NCBI GenBank assembly: GCA_013696315.1
Contig: JACCYU010000038.1
Location: forward strand, 1 to 32,506
DNA from: Gammaproteobacteria bacterium
GTDB taxonomy: Bacteria; Pseudomonadota; Gammaproteobacteria; JACCYU01
Direction of reading: 5' to 3'
DNA length: 32,506 nt
The position numbers and the translations under genes are program-made. The first letter of the stretch is position 1, and each line of letters begins with the position of its first letter. The notes beneath the pieces were generated by a model. That model searched no databases. It saw only the letters and a program-made list of their open reading frames with translations, and was not told where the DNA came from. Positions 25,387 to 32,506 of this stretch are shown in pieces.

Positions 25387-25765
25387 AAACGACCATGTCG
25401 GGTCGTTCGATCGATGCGAGACTGAGTTGTGCCCGCCATCCCTGGCGCGGCAACTGCGCGTCGCTAACCCCCTGCCCGAACTTCCTCGTAGGGGCCTTCG
25501 CCGGGAAAATGACACGTTAAGTGTCACTTTTCTTAATCCGGCTCCGCCGCTCTGCGCTGTCCTGCTTCGAGCCCCGGCCCAGCCACGACATCCCTGTCCT
25601 GTCGTTCGATCGAAAAATCAATGCACTGGATCGCTGCGCAACGACGCATGTCACATAGTTTATTACATGCCATCTGGGGCGCAGCTAGTCGTCTTCGCTA
25701 AGCCCCGGCCCGCACATCCTTATGCGTGCGTTCGCCGGGGAAACGACACATTGAGTGTCGTTTCC
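25387..25765. repeat. Cluster of intergenic hairpin repeats
   Basis: Two element types alternate. Type A hairpins share a CATCCCTG-like loop and often continue with GTTCG: ACGACC/GGTCGT (25389-25394, 25401-25406), CGCCA/TGGCG (25434-25438, 25443-25447), ACGACA/TGTCGT (25585-25590, 25600-25605), and the element nested in CCCCGGC/GCCGGGG (25703-25709, 25734-25740). Type B hairpins are TTCGCCGGG followed by an inverted repeat around GACAC...GTGTC and TTAATCCGGCTC: TGACAC/GTGTCA (25510-25515, 25521-25526) and the longer stem at 25739-25765. They look like members of a dispersed intergenic repeat family. Confidence 0.75.
25703..25765. repeat. Composite double hairpin just past rpmJ
   Basis: A 7-bp stem CCCCGGC/GCCGGGG (25703-25709 and 25734-25740) encloses a smaller CGCAC/GTGCG hairpin. 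Immediately next to it, sharing two G bases, is a perfect 11-bp stem GGAAACGACAC/GTGTCGTTTCC (25739-25749 and 25755-25765) with loop ATTGA. It begins 10 bp after the rpmJ stop on the transcribed strand and has no U-run. It may protect the 3' end of the spc transcript, or end it in a factor-dependent way. Confidence 0.65.
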
Positions 25766-25775
25766 TTAATCCGGC

Positions 25776-25889
25776 TCACCCCTGGCGCTGCTTGTGTCGC
25801 GGGTTGGGGCAGATGACGCGCACAACGCCGTTGCGGCGTATCACCTTGCAATTACGACAAATCCGTTTAACCGAAGCCTGTACTTTCAT
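25776..25889 (-). CDS. rpmJ: 50S ribosomal protein L36
   Basis: A 37-residue protein starting [17 protein letters not shown] and ending KQRQG. It is the zinc-binding L36 form with Cys11, Cys14, Cys27 and His32 in place. It lies 29 bp downstream of secY and is the last gene of the spc operon. The hairpin cluster begins 10 bp after its stop. Confidence 0.97.
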   Translation of the reverse strand: MKVQASVKRICRNCKVIRRNGVVRVICPNPRHKQRQG

Positions 25890-25918
25890 GTTGCTTATCC
25901 TGCTCTAGGGAACGAGCG

Positions 25919-27259
25919 CTACCGTAGCAGTCCCGATTTGCCATAACTCTTGAGGTTGGCCTTTTTCATCAGGCCTTCATACTGATGCGACATCAGCTGC
26001 GCCTGCAGCTGTGCCATGAAGTCCATCACCACCACCACAATAATGAGCAGCGAGGTGCCACCGAAGTAAAAGGGTACGTTCCACGCCAGAATCAGAAACT
26101 CCGGCAGTAGGCACACCAGGGTGATATAAATCGCGCCGACGCCAGTCAGCCGGGTCATTACGCCATCGATATAGCGCGCGGTCTGGTCGCCGGGCCGGAT
26201 GCCGGGAATGAACGCGCCCGATTTTTTGAGATTATCCGCCGTCTCACGCGAATCGAACACGATCGCGGTATAGAAAAAACAGAAAAAGACAATCGCTGTG
26301 GCATAGAAAGCCACATACAGCGGTTGCCCGGGGCTCAGCGCGGTCGACAGATTCTGCAGCCAGCTCATGCCGTCGGCGCGGCCGAACCACTGACCCAGGG
26401 TCGCCGGGAACAGAATAATACTGGACGCGAAGATCGGCGGAATCACACCCGCCATGTTCAGTTTCAGCGGCAGATGGCTGCTCTGTGCCGCGTACAATTT
26501 GCGCCCCTGCTGTCGTTTGGCGTAATTGACCGTGATGCGCCGCTGCCCCCGTTCGATGAATACCACCGCGCCGGTGACCGCGATCGCTAGCGCGAACAGC
26601 AGGATCACGAAAGCCGCGGACAGTTCGCCGGTGCTGGCCAGTTCCAAAGTGCCGCCAATCGCCGAGGGCAGGCCGGCTACTATACCCGCGAAGATAATAA
26701 TCGATATGCCGTTGCCGATGCCGCGCTCGGTGATCTGCTCGCCCAGCCACATCAGAAACATGGTGCCGGTCACCAGGGTCACCACGGACGTGAAAATGAA
26801 TCCATAGCCCGTGTGGATGGCCACACCCTGACCCTGCAACGCGACCGACACGCCGAGCGCCTGAAACGTCGCGAGCCCCAGGGTGCCGTAACGCGTGTAC
26901 TGAATAATCTTGCGGCGACCGGATTCGCCCTCTTTCTTGATCTCCTTCAGCGCGGGCACCACGGTGGTCATCAACTGCACGATGATGGACGCCGAGATGT
27001 ACGGCATGATGCCGAGCGCGAAGATCGACAGCCGCTCCAGCGCGCCGCCCGAGAACATGTTGAACATGTCCAGGATGGTGCCGCTCTGCTGGTCGAAGAA
27101 CTGCGCCATGGATTCGGGATTGATGCCCGGCACCGGGATGAACGTGCCGACGCGATAGACGACCAGCGCCATCAGCACGAACAGCAGGCGCTTGCGCAGT
27201 TCGGTGACTTTGCCAAGACCGCCGAACGACGCGGCCATTGCGGAAGTAGATGACGCCAT
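25919..27259 (-). CDS. secY: Protein translocase subunit SecY
   Basis: The channel subunit of the SecYEG translocon, 446 residues with ten predicted membrane helices. Visible hallmarks are [12 protein letters not shown] after TM1, the plug-region segment with [35 protein letters not shown], and the cytoplasmic loop with [17 protein letters not shown] chose the ATG at 27259, 7 bp after the rplO stop. An upstream in-frame start at 27301 would add a basic stretch overlapping rplO and is unlikely. Confidence 0.97.
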   Translation of the reverse strand: MASSTSAMAASFGGLGKVTELRKRLLFVLMALVVYRVGTFIPVPGINPESMAQFFDQQSGTILDMFNMFSGGALERLSIFALGIMPYISASIIVQLMTTVVPALKEIKKEGESGRRKIIQYTRYGTLGLATFQALGVSVALQGQGVAIHTGYGFIFTSVVTLVTGTMFLMWLGEQITERGIGNGISIIIFAGIVAGLPSAIGGTLELASTGELSAAFVILLFALAIAVTGAVVFIERGQRRITVNYAKRQQGRKLYAAQSSHLPLKLNMAGVIPPIFASSIILFPATLGQWFGRADGMSWLQNLSTALSPGQPLYVAFYATAIVFFCFFYTAIVFDSRETADNLKKSGAFIPGIRPGDQTARYIDGVMTRLTGVGAIYITLVCLLPEFLILAWNVPFYFGGTSLLIIVVVVMDFMAQLQAQLMSHQYEGLMKKANLKSYGKSGLLR

Positions 27260-27266
27260 TACTGTT

Positions 27267-27752
27267 CTACTGTTCCGCTTCGCGGCCCTTGTCTTTCTCA
27301 ATCACGGCGGGCTCATCTGCGGGTGTCACCGAACCGCCCGCCGCCTCGATCGCCGCGCGCGCGCCGCGTGTGACCGCGATACCTTTAATGGATACCGCCT
27401 TGGTCAGCGCGCCGGAGGCGATAATCTTGACCCTGGTGGTGCGTCGTCCGATCGCGCCCTGCGCCTTGAGCACTGCGAGATCGATCGTCTCGGCGTCAAT
27501 CGAATTCAATCTGTCCACACGCAATTCCTCTGAATCGCGCTTCTTCGCCGATACAAACCCGAACTTGGGCAGCCGGCGCTGCAGCGGCATCTGGCCGCCC
27601 TCGAAGCCCACCTTGTGATAGCCGCCGGCGCGCGCACGCTGGCCCTTGTGGCCGCGGCCGCAGGTCTTGCCCAGACCGCTGCCGATCCCGCGGCCTACGC
27701 GCTTGGCGTCGGTGCGGCTACCTTTTGCGGGTTGCAGGGTATTGAGTTTCAT
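27267..27752 (-). CDS. rplO: 50S ribosomal protein L15
   Basis: L15, about 161 residues. [20 protein letters not shown] and the glycine-rich region [19 protein letters not shown] are diagnostic. It has a longer acidic-basic C-terminus ([14 protein letters not shown]) than E. coli L15 (144 residues). Two adjacent ATG codons exist; I used the second, which gives the usual MKLN start. Confidence 0.97.
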   Translation of the reverse strand: MKLNTLQPAKGSRTDAKRVGRGIGSGLGKTCGRGHKGQRARAGGYHKVGFEGGQMPLQRRLPKFGFVSAKKRDSEELRVDRLNSIDAETIDLAVLKAQGAIGRRTTRVKIIASGALTKAVSIKGIAVTRGARAAIEAAGGSVTPADEPAVIEKDKGREAEQ

Positions 27753-27871
27753 CATTGTTCCTGGTTGATCATTGCCGGCCGAACTGCTTCGGCGCCATTA
27801 GCATCCGGGACGATGCGCCTGTCATGCGGGACGATTGCGCCTGGAGCCGCCCGGTCACGCGCGTTTCGCGT

Positions 27872-28054
27872 TTAACGCCCTTCCACTTTCAGCATATATT
27901 TAATTTTCTCGATCATGCCGCGATTCTGCGGTGTGTCTGACACCATCACCGGGTTATGTATCCGCCGAATACCTAGACCCCGCGCGCAGGCGCGGTGATT
28001 TTTCATCCGCCCAATCAGACTGCGGACCAGCGTTACCTTAAGCGGTCCGGTCAT
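27872..28054 (-). CDS. rpmD: 50S ribosomal protein L30
   Basis: L30 of 60 residues, the normal size. [19 protein letters not shown] and [22 protein letters not shown] are typical. I chose the ATG at 28054, which overlaps the end of rpsE by 17 nt. A frame start at 28078 would add eight residues foreign to the family. A 119-bp spacer separates it from rplO. Confidence 0.95.
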   Translation of the reverse strand: MTGPLKVTLVRSLIGRMKNHRACARGLGIRRIHNPVMVSDTPQNRGMIEKIKYMLKVEGR

Positions 28055-28568
28055 CGACTCGCGCCCCCAGCATCGCATCCACAGTCATGCCCCGCTTGGC
28101 AGCGAAAAACTCGGGCGCCTGCATGTTCGTCAACCCCTTCATGGTGGCGCGCACCACGTTGATCGAATTGCGTGAGCCGATCACCTTGGCCAGCACATTG
28201 TGCACGCCCAGCACCTCGAACACGGCACGCATCGCGCCACCGGCGATGATCCCGGTGCCGTCCGAGGCCGGCTGCATGTGCACCTTGGCGGCGCCGTGGC
28301 GCGACGTGACCGGGTAATACAGCGTGCCTTCATTCAACGGCACGTGCATGAGGCTCTTGCGCGCCTTTTCCATCGCCTTCTGGATGGCGAGCGGCACCTC
28401 GCGCGCCTTGCAGTAACCGAAGCCTACCCTTCCCTGACCATCACCGACGACCGCCAGCGCGGTAAACCCGAATTGCCGGCCGCCCTTGACGACCTTGGCC
28501 ACACGGTTGACCGTGATCAGTTTTTCCTGCATGCCATCGGTGACTTTATTACCGTCGCTTTGAGCCAT
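28038..28568 (-). CDS. rpsE: 30S ribosomal protein S5
   Basis: S5 of about 176 residues. [20 protein letters not shown] and [20 protein letters not shown] are diagnostic, along with the later [17 protein letters not shown] region. It takes part in translational fidelity and mRNA unwinding in the 30S subunit. Two ATG codons are adjacent; I used the second. Its last bases overlap the rpmD start. Confidence 0.97.
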   Translation of the reverse strand: MAQSDGNKVTDGMQEKLITVNRVAKVVKGGRQFGFTALAVVGDGQGRVGFGYCKAREVPLAIQKAMEKARKSLMHVPLNEGTLYYPVTSRHGAAKVHMQPASDGTGIIAGGAMRAVFEVLGVHNVLAKVIGSRNSINVVRATMKGLTNMQAPEFFAAKRGMTVDAMLGARVDDRTA

Positions 28569-28662
28569 CACTTACCTTTTTCGGATTGTCATCCGACCGC
28601 GCTTAATTGCGCAGCCAGTATCTATTGAACGCGCGCCGCTGCCACCGCTGCGCGCGCAATGT

Positions 28663-29019
28663 TCAGAACTCCAGGCCGCCCTCGCGCGCCGCATCCGCCA
28701 GGGCCTTGATGCGGCCATGGTACTTGAACCCCGCGCGGTCAAAAGCGATCCGTGTAATCCCTTTCGACTTCGCGCGCTCGGCGATCAGTTTTCCGACCCG
28801 GATCGCGGCCTGCACGTTGCCGGTGTTGGCGAGTCCCTGCTTGACCTCGCCTTCCAGCGAAGAAGCGCACGCCAGCACGCTCGCACCGCCGGGGGCGATA
28901 AGCTGTACATAGATGTGTCTGGGCGTGCGATGCACGCACAGCCGATACGCTCCCAGGGTGCGTATCTTGTTGCGCGCCCGTTGTGAGCGCCGTTTGCGGC
29001 TGAGTCGTTTGTCCAACAT
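28663..29019 (-). CDS. rplR: 50S ribosomal protein L18
   Basis: L18 of 118 residues, a 5S rRNA binder. [39 protein letters not shown] and the C-terminal REGGLEF are family marks. It is separated from rpsE by about 94 bp and from rplF by 121 bp, longer than in E. coli; I see no gene or clear signal in either spacer. Confidence 0.97.
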   Translation of the reverse strand: MLDKRLSRKRRSQRARNKIRTLGAYRLCVHRTPRHIYVQLIAPGGASVLACASSLEGEVKQGLANTGNVQAAIRVGKLIAERAKSKGITRIAFDRAGFKYHGRIKALADAAREGGLEF

Positions 29020-29140
29020 GATTAGTCAATACCAACAAAATATGTAATGTCTGTAACTGAGAAACACAGCCCGGGAAACCGAAGCATACGTTTCAGCATT
29101 ATCGTCAACACCGCACGCACAGAACTGATCAGGCACGCCG

Positions 29141-29674
29141 CTATTTCTTCTTGGCTTCCTTGCGGACAATGCGTTCGCCCGCATACTTGACGCCCTTGCC
29201 CTTGTAAGGTTCCGGCCGGCGAAAATTCCGAATCTGCGCGGCGACATGTCCGACCAGTTGCTTATCGATGCCACGCACGATCACTTCGGTCTGCGTCGGG
29301 GCCTCGACCGTGACGCCTTTCGGCATCGGATACTCGATGGGGTGCGAGTACCCCAGGGTCAAATTGAGCGTGTTGCCCCGGACCGAGGCGCGATAGCCGA
29401 CTCCCACCAGCTCCAGCTTACGCTCGAACCCCTGGCTTACCCCTTGCACCATGTTATTGAATAACGCGCGCATGGTGCCGGCCATCATCATGCCGGAGTC
29501 CACTTGCGGCTCTGAATCGAACACCACGCTGTCTTGTTGCTGAGTGACGGTCACGCGCCGGTGAACGTTGAACTGCATCGCGCCTTTCGGACCCTTGACG
29601 CCTACGGTGCGGCCCTGAACGCTGACTTCCACACCCGCGGGGATCGCAACCGGATTTTTGGCAACTCTGGACAT
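29141..29674 (-). CDS. rplF: 50S ribosomal protein L6
   Basis: L6 of 177 residues. MSRVAKNPVAIPAGVEV, GVSQGFERKLELVGVGYRA and the C-terminal RRPEPYKGKGVKYAGE are diagnostic. Two similar RNA-binding domains are expected. It starts 15 bp after rpsH. Confidence 0.98.
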   Translation of the reverse strand: MSRVAKNPVAIPAGVEVSVQGRTVGVKGPKGAMQFNVHRRVTVTQQQDSVVFDSEPQVDSGMMMAGTMRALFNNMVQGVSQGFERKLELVGVGYRASVRGNTLNLTLGYSHPIEYPMPKGVTVEAPTQTEVIVRGIDKQLVGHVAAQIRNFRRPEPYKGKGVKYAGERIVRKEAKKK

Positions 29675-29689
29675 CGTATAACTCAGGTC

Positions 29690-30085
29690 TCAGGCTACGA
29701 AACAGAGCACTTCGCCGCCATGACCCGCCGCGCGCGCCGCGCGATCGCTCATCACTCCCTGCGGGGTCGATACGATGGCGATGCCAAAGCCGCCGCTTAC
29801 CCGCGGGATCTCCTGCACGCCGCGGTACACTCGCAGGCCAGGACGACTCACACGCCTGATCATCTCGATGACAGGCTTGCCGAGATGATACTTGAGCACG
29901 ACCGACAGCTCGGGTTTGTTGTCCCGCTGCTCCACGGAAAAGTCCTGCACATAACCCTCCCGCTTCAGCACCTCGGCGACCGCGAGCTTGATGCGCGAGG
30001 AGGGCATGCTGACCTGCACCTTGGCCGCCGTCTGTCCGTTGCGGATGCGGGTCAGCATGTCGGAAATTGGATCGCTCATACTCAT
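29690..30085 (-). CDS. rpsH: 30S ribosomal protein S8
   Basis: S8 of 131 residues, a primary 16S rRNA binder; in E. coli it represses the spc operon at the rplE start. [16 protein letters not shown] and the C-terminal [20 protein letters not shown] with the last residues LCFVA are typical. The first codons MS precede the family start M, so the true start may be the ATG two codons on. Confidence 0.98.
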   Translation of the reverse strand: MSMSDPISDMLTRIRNGQTAAKVQVSMPSSRIKLAVAEVLKREGYVQDFSVEQRDNKPELSVVLKYHLGKPVIEMIRRVSRPGLRVYRGVQEIPRVSGGFGIAIVSTPQGVMSDRAARAAGHGGEVLCFVA

Positions 30086-30168
30086 GGTTTCATTCTCAAC
30101 GGATGCTTAGTTCTCACAGAGCCTGCTATCAACACATGCGATCCGGTTACCGGTTGTCTCACGATGAT

Positions 30169-30474
30169 TCACCAGCTCGATTTAACCAGGCCGGGCACGT
30201 CCCCGCGCAGGGCGGCTTCGCGCAGCTTGTTGCGCCCCAAACCGAACTTGCGGTAAAAGCCATGCGGACGGCCCGTCAACGCGCAGCGGTTGCGCAGGCG
30301 CACAGGGCTGGAGTCGCGCGGCAGCTTGCGCAACTGCGCCTGCGCTGCTCGCCGTTCTTCCAGGGACGCCTCGGCGTTTCCAATCGTGGCCTTGATCGCG
30401 GCGCGCTTCTTGGCGAATCGCTTCACTATCAGTTCGCGCTTGCGTTCGCGCTCAATCATCGACGTCTTTGCCAT
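30169..30474 (-). CDS. rpsN: 30S ribosomal protein S14
   Basis: S14 of 101 residues, the long zinc-free form: the C-terminal [19 protein letters not shown] lacks the CxxC pairs of the short zinc form. It follows rplE by 2 bp. An 83-bp spacer leads to rpsH. Confidence 0.98.
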   Translation of the reverse strand: MAKTSMIERERKRELIVKRFAKKRAAIKATIGNAEASLEERRAAQAQLRKLPRDSSPVRLRNRCALTGRPHGFYRKFGLGRNKLREAALRGDVPGLVKSSW

Positions 30475-30476
30475 AA

Positions 30477-31034
30477 CTATCCCTGACCGCCGGCTTGTCG
30501 CCGGAACGGAAAATTGAAGGCTTCTAGCAACGCGCGCGCTTCATCGTTGCTGCGCGCGGTGGTGCCGATTGCAATGTCCATCCCTCGCAGGACATCGATC
30601 TTGTCGTATTCGATCTCCGGGAAAATAATCTGCTCGCGCACACCCATGTTGTAATTGCCGCGTCCGTCAAAGCCCCTGGGGCTCAAGCCACGGAAATCGC
30701 GGATGCGCGGAATCGCGATATTGACCAGCCGGTCGAGAAACTCGTACATGCGCGCGCGACGCAGAGTGACCTTGCAGCCGATGGGCCAGCCCTCGCGAAT
30801 ATTGAAGCCCGCAATCGACTTGCGCGCGACCGTCACGACCGGCTTTTGACCCGCGATGCGCGTCATGTCTTCGACCGCGTGGTCGACGATTTTCTTGTCG
30901 CCCACCGCTTCGCCAAGCCCCATGTTCAAGGTGATATTGGTGAAGCGTGGCACCTGCATTACGTTCGCATAGCCGAAGTGTTCAGCGAGCTGTTTTCGCA
31001 CGCGGTCCTGGTATTGTGCATGCAGGCGCGTCAT
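30477..31034 (-). CDS. rplE: 50S ribosomal protein L5
   Basis: L5 of 185 residues, a 5S rRNA binder of the central protuberance. [36 protein letters not shown] and [19 protein letters not shown] are diagnostic. It is slightly longer than E. coli L5 (179) because of the C-terminal RRQAGGQG. Its ATG follows directly on the rplX stop. In E. coli this start is the S8 repression site; that structure was not verified here. Confidence 0.98.
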   Translation of the reverse strand: MTRLHAQYQDRVRKQLAEHFGYANVMQVPRFTNITLNMGLGEAVGDKKIVDHAVEDMTRIAGQKPVVTVARKSIAGFNIREGWPIGCKVTLRRARMYEFLDRLVNIAIPRIRDFRGLSPRGFDGRGNYNMGVREQIIFPEIEYDKIDVLRGMDIAIGTTARSNDEARALLEAFNFPFRRQAGGQG

Positions 31035-31352
31035 TTAGGCGTCAACCACTTCGTCATTGGCTTTGAAAAAGCGGACCTTGCGGCCGTCACCGAGCTGCCG
31101 GAATCCGATGCGCCCGCCCTTGCCCGTGGCCGGATTGAACAGCATCACGTTGGAGCCGTGGATCGACATCTCACGCTCCACGATGCCACCGCCCACACCA
31201 CGCTGAGGGTTGGGCTTGGTGTGCTTTTTGGCGACGTTGACGTTCTCGACCACGACCCGATCATTGCGCAGCACGCGCAACACGGTGCCCCGCCTGCCCT
31301 TGTCCTTGCCCGAGATGACAACGACGTCGTCGCCTTTTTTCAATCTGTTCAT
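31035..31352 (-). CDS. rplX: 50S ribosomal protein L24
   Basis: L24 of 105 residues with the KOW motif at the start ([20 protein letters not shown]). [19 protein letters not shown] and [18 protein letters not shown] fit the family. It is an early assembly protein of the 50S subunit. A 76-bp spacer separates it from rplN. Confidence 0.97.
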   Translation of the reverse strand: MNRLKKGDDVVVISGKDKGRRGTVLRVLRNDRVVVENVNVAKKHTKPNPQRGVGGGIVEREMSIHGSNVMLFNPATGKGGRIGFRQLGDGRKVRFFKANDEVVDA

Positions 31353-31428
31353 CGATGGCCAATTCGGTAAGTCGTTTGCAAAAAAGTCAGTGTACAGAAT
31401 ACACGGGAGTTACAAGATCCCGGGCGTT

Positions 31429-31797
31429 TTACAGAACCTCGGGCGCCAGCGAAATAATCTTCATGAAGCGCTCGCCGCGCAGCTCGCGCGTCACCGGTCC
31501 GAAGATTCGCGTGCCGATCGGCTGTAACTGGTTGTTCAACAACACCGCGGCGTTGCGATCGAAACGAACCAGCGAACCATCGGTGCGTCGCACCCCTTTG
31601 GCGGTGCGCACCACCACGGCGCTGTATACTTCGCCCTTCTTGACCCGCCCGCGCGGAATCGCGTCCTTGACGCTGACCTTGATGATATCGCCGATGTGCG
31701 CGTAACGCCGCTTTGAACCGCCCAGCACTTTTATACACTGAAGCTTGCGCGCGCCGCTGTTATCGGCGGCCTCCAAGACCGTTTCAGTCTGAATCAT
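31429..31797 (-). CDS. rplN: 50S ribosomal protein L14
   Basis: L14 of 122 residues, the standard length. [39 protein letters not shown] and the ending [14 protein letters not shown] are diagnostic. It is the first gene of the spc operon in E. coli; no promoter was assigned in the 45-bp spacer before it. Confidence 0.98.
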   Translation of the reverse strand: MIQTETVLEAADNSGARKLQCIKVLGGSKRRYAHIGDIIKVSVKDAIPRGRVKKGEVYSAVVVRTAKGVRRTDGSLVRFDRNAAVLLNNQLQPIGTRIFGPVTRELRGERFMKIISLAPEVL

Positions 31798-31842
31798 GGC
31801 CGTGTCCTTTTAATTAGCTATCGCTATTGCGCTTATGCGAGC

Positions 31843-32115
31843 CTACTGCGAATTCCTGTCGAGCACCTGAACCAGCTTCCAGGCCTTGGTCTTGGAAAAC
31901 GGGCGGCATTGGGTGATCGATACCTTGTCACCGAGCTTGCTCTCATTGCGCTCGTCGTGCACATGCAGCTTGCTCGAACGGCGCATGTATTTGCCGTACA
32001 GCGGATGCCGCACCTGCCGGTCGATTCTTACCGTCACCGTCTTGTCCCGCTTGTCGCTGACCACCTGGCCGGTTAGCGTGCGCTGGACGTGGCTCTCTGC
32101 TTTCGTTTCGTTCAT
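31843..32115 (-). CDS. rpsQ: 30S ribosomal protein S17
   Basis: S17 of 90 residues. [20 protein letters not shown] and [20 protein letters not shown] are diagnostic of this OB-fold rRNA binder. Its ATG shares one base with the rpmC stop (TAATG). It is the last gene of the S10 operon. Confidence 0.98.
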   Translation of the reverse strand: MNETKAESHVQRTLTGQVVSDKRDKTVTVRIDRQVRHPLYGKYMRRSSKLHVHDERNESKLGDKVSITQCRPFSKTKAWKLVQVLDRNSQ

Positions 32116-32336
32116 TAGGGCGTGCCGCCTGCCGCCGACACACTGCCGGATGCGGCACGCTCGGTCATTATGGTCTTGATGCGCGCGATATCGCGGCGCA
32201 GCTTCGCGAACTGATCATGTCGGGGCGCCTGGCCCAGTCCCCGCTGCATGCGCAGATTGAACTGCGCGCGCAACAGCGCCAGCAGTTCCTTGTCCAGGTC
32301 CGATGCGGACTTCTGCCGCAGTTCACTTACCTTCAT
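32115..32336 (-). CDS. rpmC: 50S ribosomal protein L29
   Basis: L29 of 73 residues, two long helices near the exit tunnel. [19 protein letters not shown] and the [28 protein letters not shown] region fit, and the C-terminal extension ([11 protein letters not shown]) makes it about ten residues longer than E. coli L29. It lies 18 bp after rplP. Confidence 0.97.
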   Translation of the reverse strand: MKVSELRQKSASDLDKELLALLRAQFNLRMQRGLGQAPRHDQFAKLRRDIARIKTIMTERAASGSVSAAGGTP

Positions 32337-32354
32337 CGTTGCTTGTCCGTCAAC

Positions 32355-32506
32355 TCACATTACGGTGCGAATTACAAACGTCGTGCTGATCGGCAGCTTG
32401 GCCGCCGCCAGGCGCAACGCCTCGCGCGCGATGTCTTCATCAACACCTTCCATCTCGTAGAGCATGCGACCGGGCTGAACCTGGGCGACCCAGTACTCGA
32501 CGTTAC
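32355..32506 (-). CDS. rplP: 50S ribosomal protein L16, C-terminal part
   Basis: Only the last 49 codons lie in the window; the gene continues beyond its end. The frame reads [19 protein letters not shown], then [20 protein letters not shown] and TGA, matching the end of L16 (about 137 residues in all). Its place before rpmC is standard for the S10 operon. Confidence 0.96.
   Translation of the reverse strand, partial: NVEYWVAQVQPGRMLYEMEGVDEDIAREALRLAAAKLPISTTFVIRTVM

Larger units (their letters stand above)
25272..25775. other. 504-bp gene-free stretch between rpmJ and rpsM
   Basis: No coding region is supported here. The stretch holds the alpha operon promoter close to rpsM and a cluster of hairpin repeats in the rest. 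In E. coli the rpmJ-rpsM spacer is much shorter, so this spacer looks expanded by repeats. Confidence 0.85.

Noticed and set aside
25272-25775. Small genes or a CRISPR array in the rpmJ-rpsM gap
   Set aside because: Repeats are palindromic, few and unevenly spaced, with no regular spacers; open frames here show no coding character.
1-32506. tRNA, rRNA genes or insertion sequences
   Set aside because: None recognised by eye on either strand; no transposase-like frame and no terminal inverted repeats were seen.

Overview
The window looks like a chromosomal segment of a gammaproteobacterium of moderately high GC, judged by eye. The evidence is the standard order of the S10-end/spc/alpha ribosomal operons (rplP to rplQ) with rpmJ after secY, and the neighbourhood uvrA / MFS transporter / ssb next to rplQ-rpoA, as I recall it from Pseudomonas. 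I cannot name a genus. All genes except uvrA lie on the minus strand, so transcription mostly runs from high to low coordinates.

Right part (about 22.3-32.5 kb): rplP (cut by the window edge), rpmC, rpsQ, rplN, rplX, rplE, rpsN, rpsH, rplF, rplR, rpsE, rpmD, rplO, secY and rpmJ. A 504-bp gene-free stretch full of hairpin repeats follows, then a good sigma-70-type promoter, then rpsM, rpsK, rpsD, rpoA, rplQ and a clear intrinsic terminator. A SAM hydrolase/SAM-hydroxide adenosyltransferase gene (DUF62) starts just past that terminator.

Middle (15.9-21.5 kb): uvrA on the plus strand, divergent from a YajR-like MFS transporter, then ssb and a HEPN/nucleotidyltransferase (HepT-MntA type) gene pair.

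Left part (1.1-15.8 kb): one long, tightly packed glycan cluster. rfbA, rfbC, rfbD and rfbB make dTDP-L-rhamnose. Wzm/Wzt form an ABC exporter. Next come a 1074-residue protein joining a sulfotransferase-like domain, a coiled coil and two GT2 glycosyltransferase domains; a second sulfotransferase; a methyltransferase; a tandem set of three related sulfotransferases whose middle copy is frameshifted; a second methyltransferase; a rhamnosyltransferase-like GT2; and a small remnant that looks like an internally deleted sulfotransferase. Most junctions are 4-nt overlaps or gaps of a few bases. The likely product is a rhamnose-containing surface polysaccharide (O-antigen or capsule) decorated with sulfate and methyl groups and exported by the ABC route. 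The decoration enzymes outnumber the glycosyltransferases, and the sulfotransferase set shows duplication, decay and fusion. This is the most interesting system in the window.

Far left (28-1110): two unrecognised genes of visibly lower GC, one a two-helix membrane protein, possibly acquired DNA.
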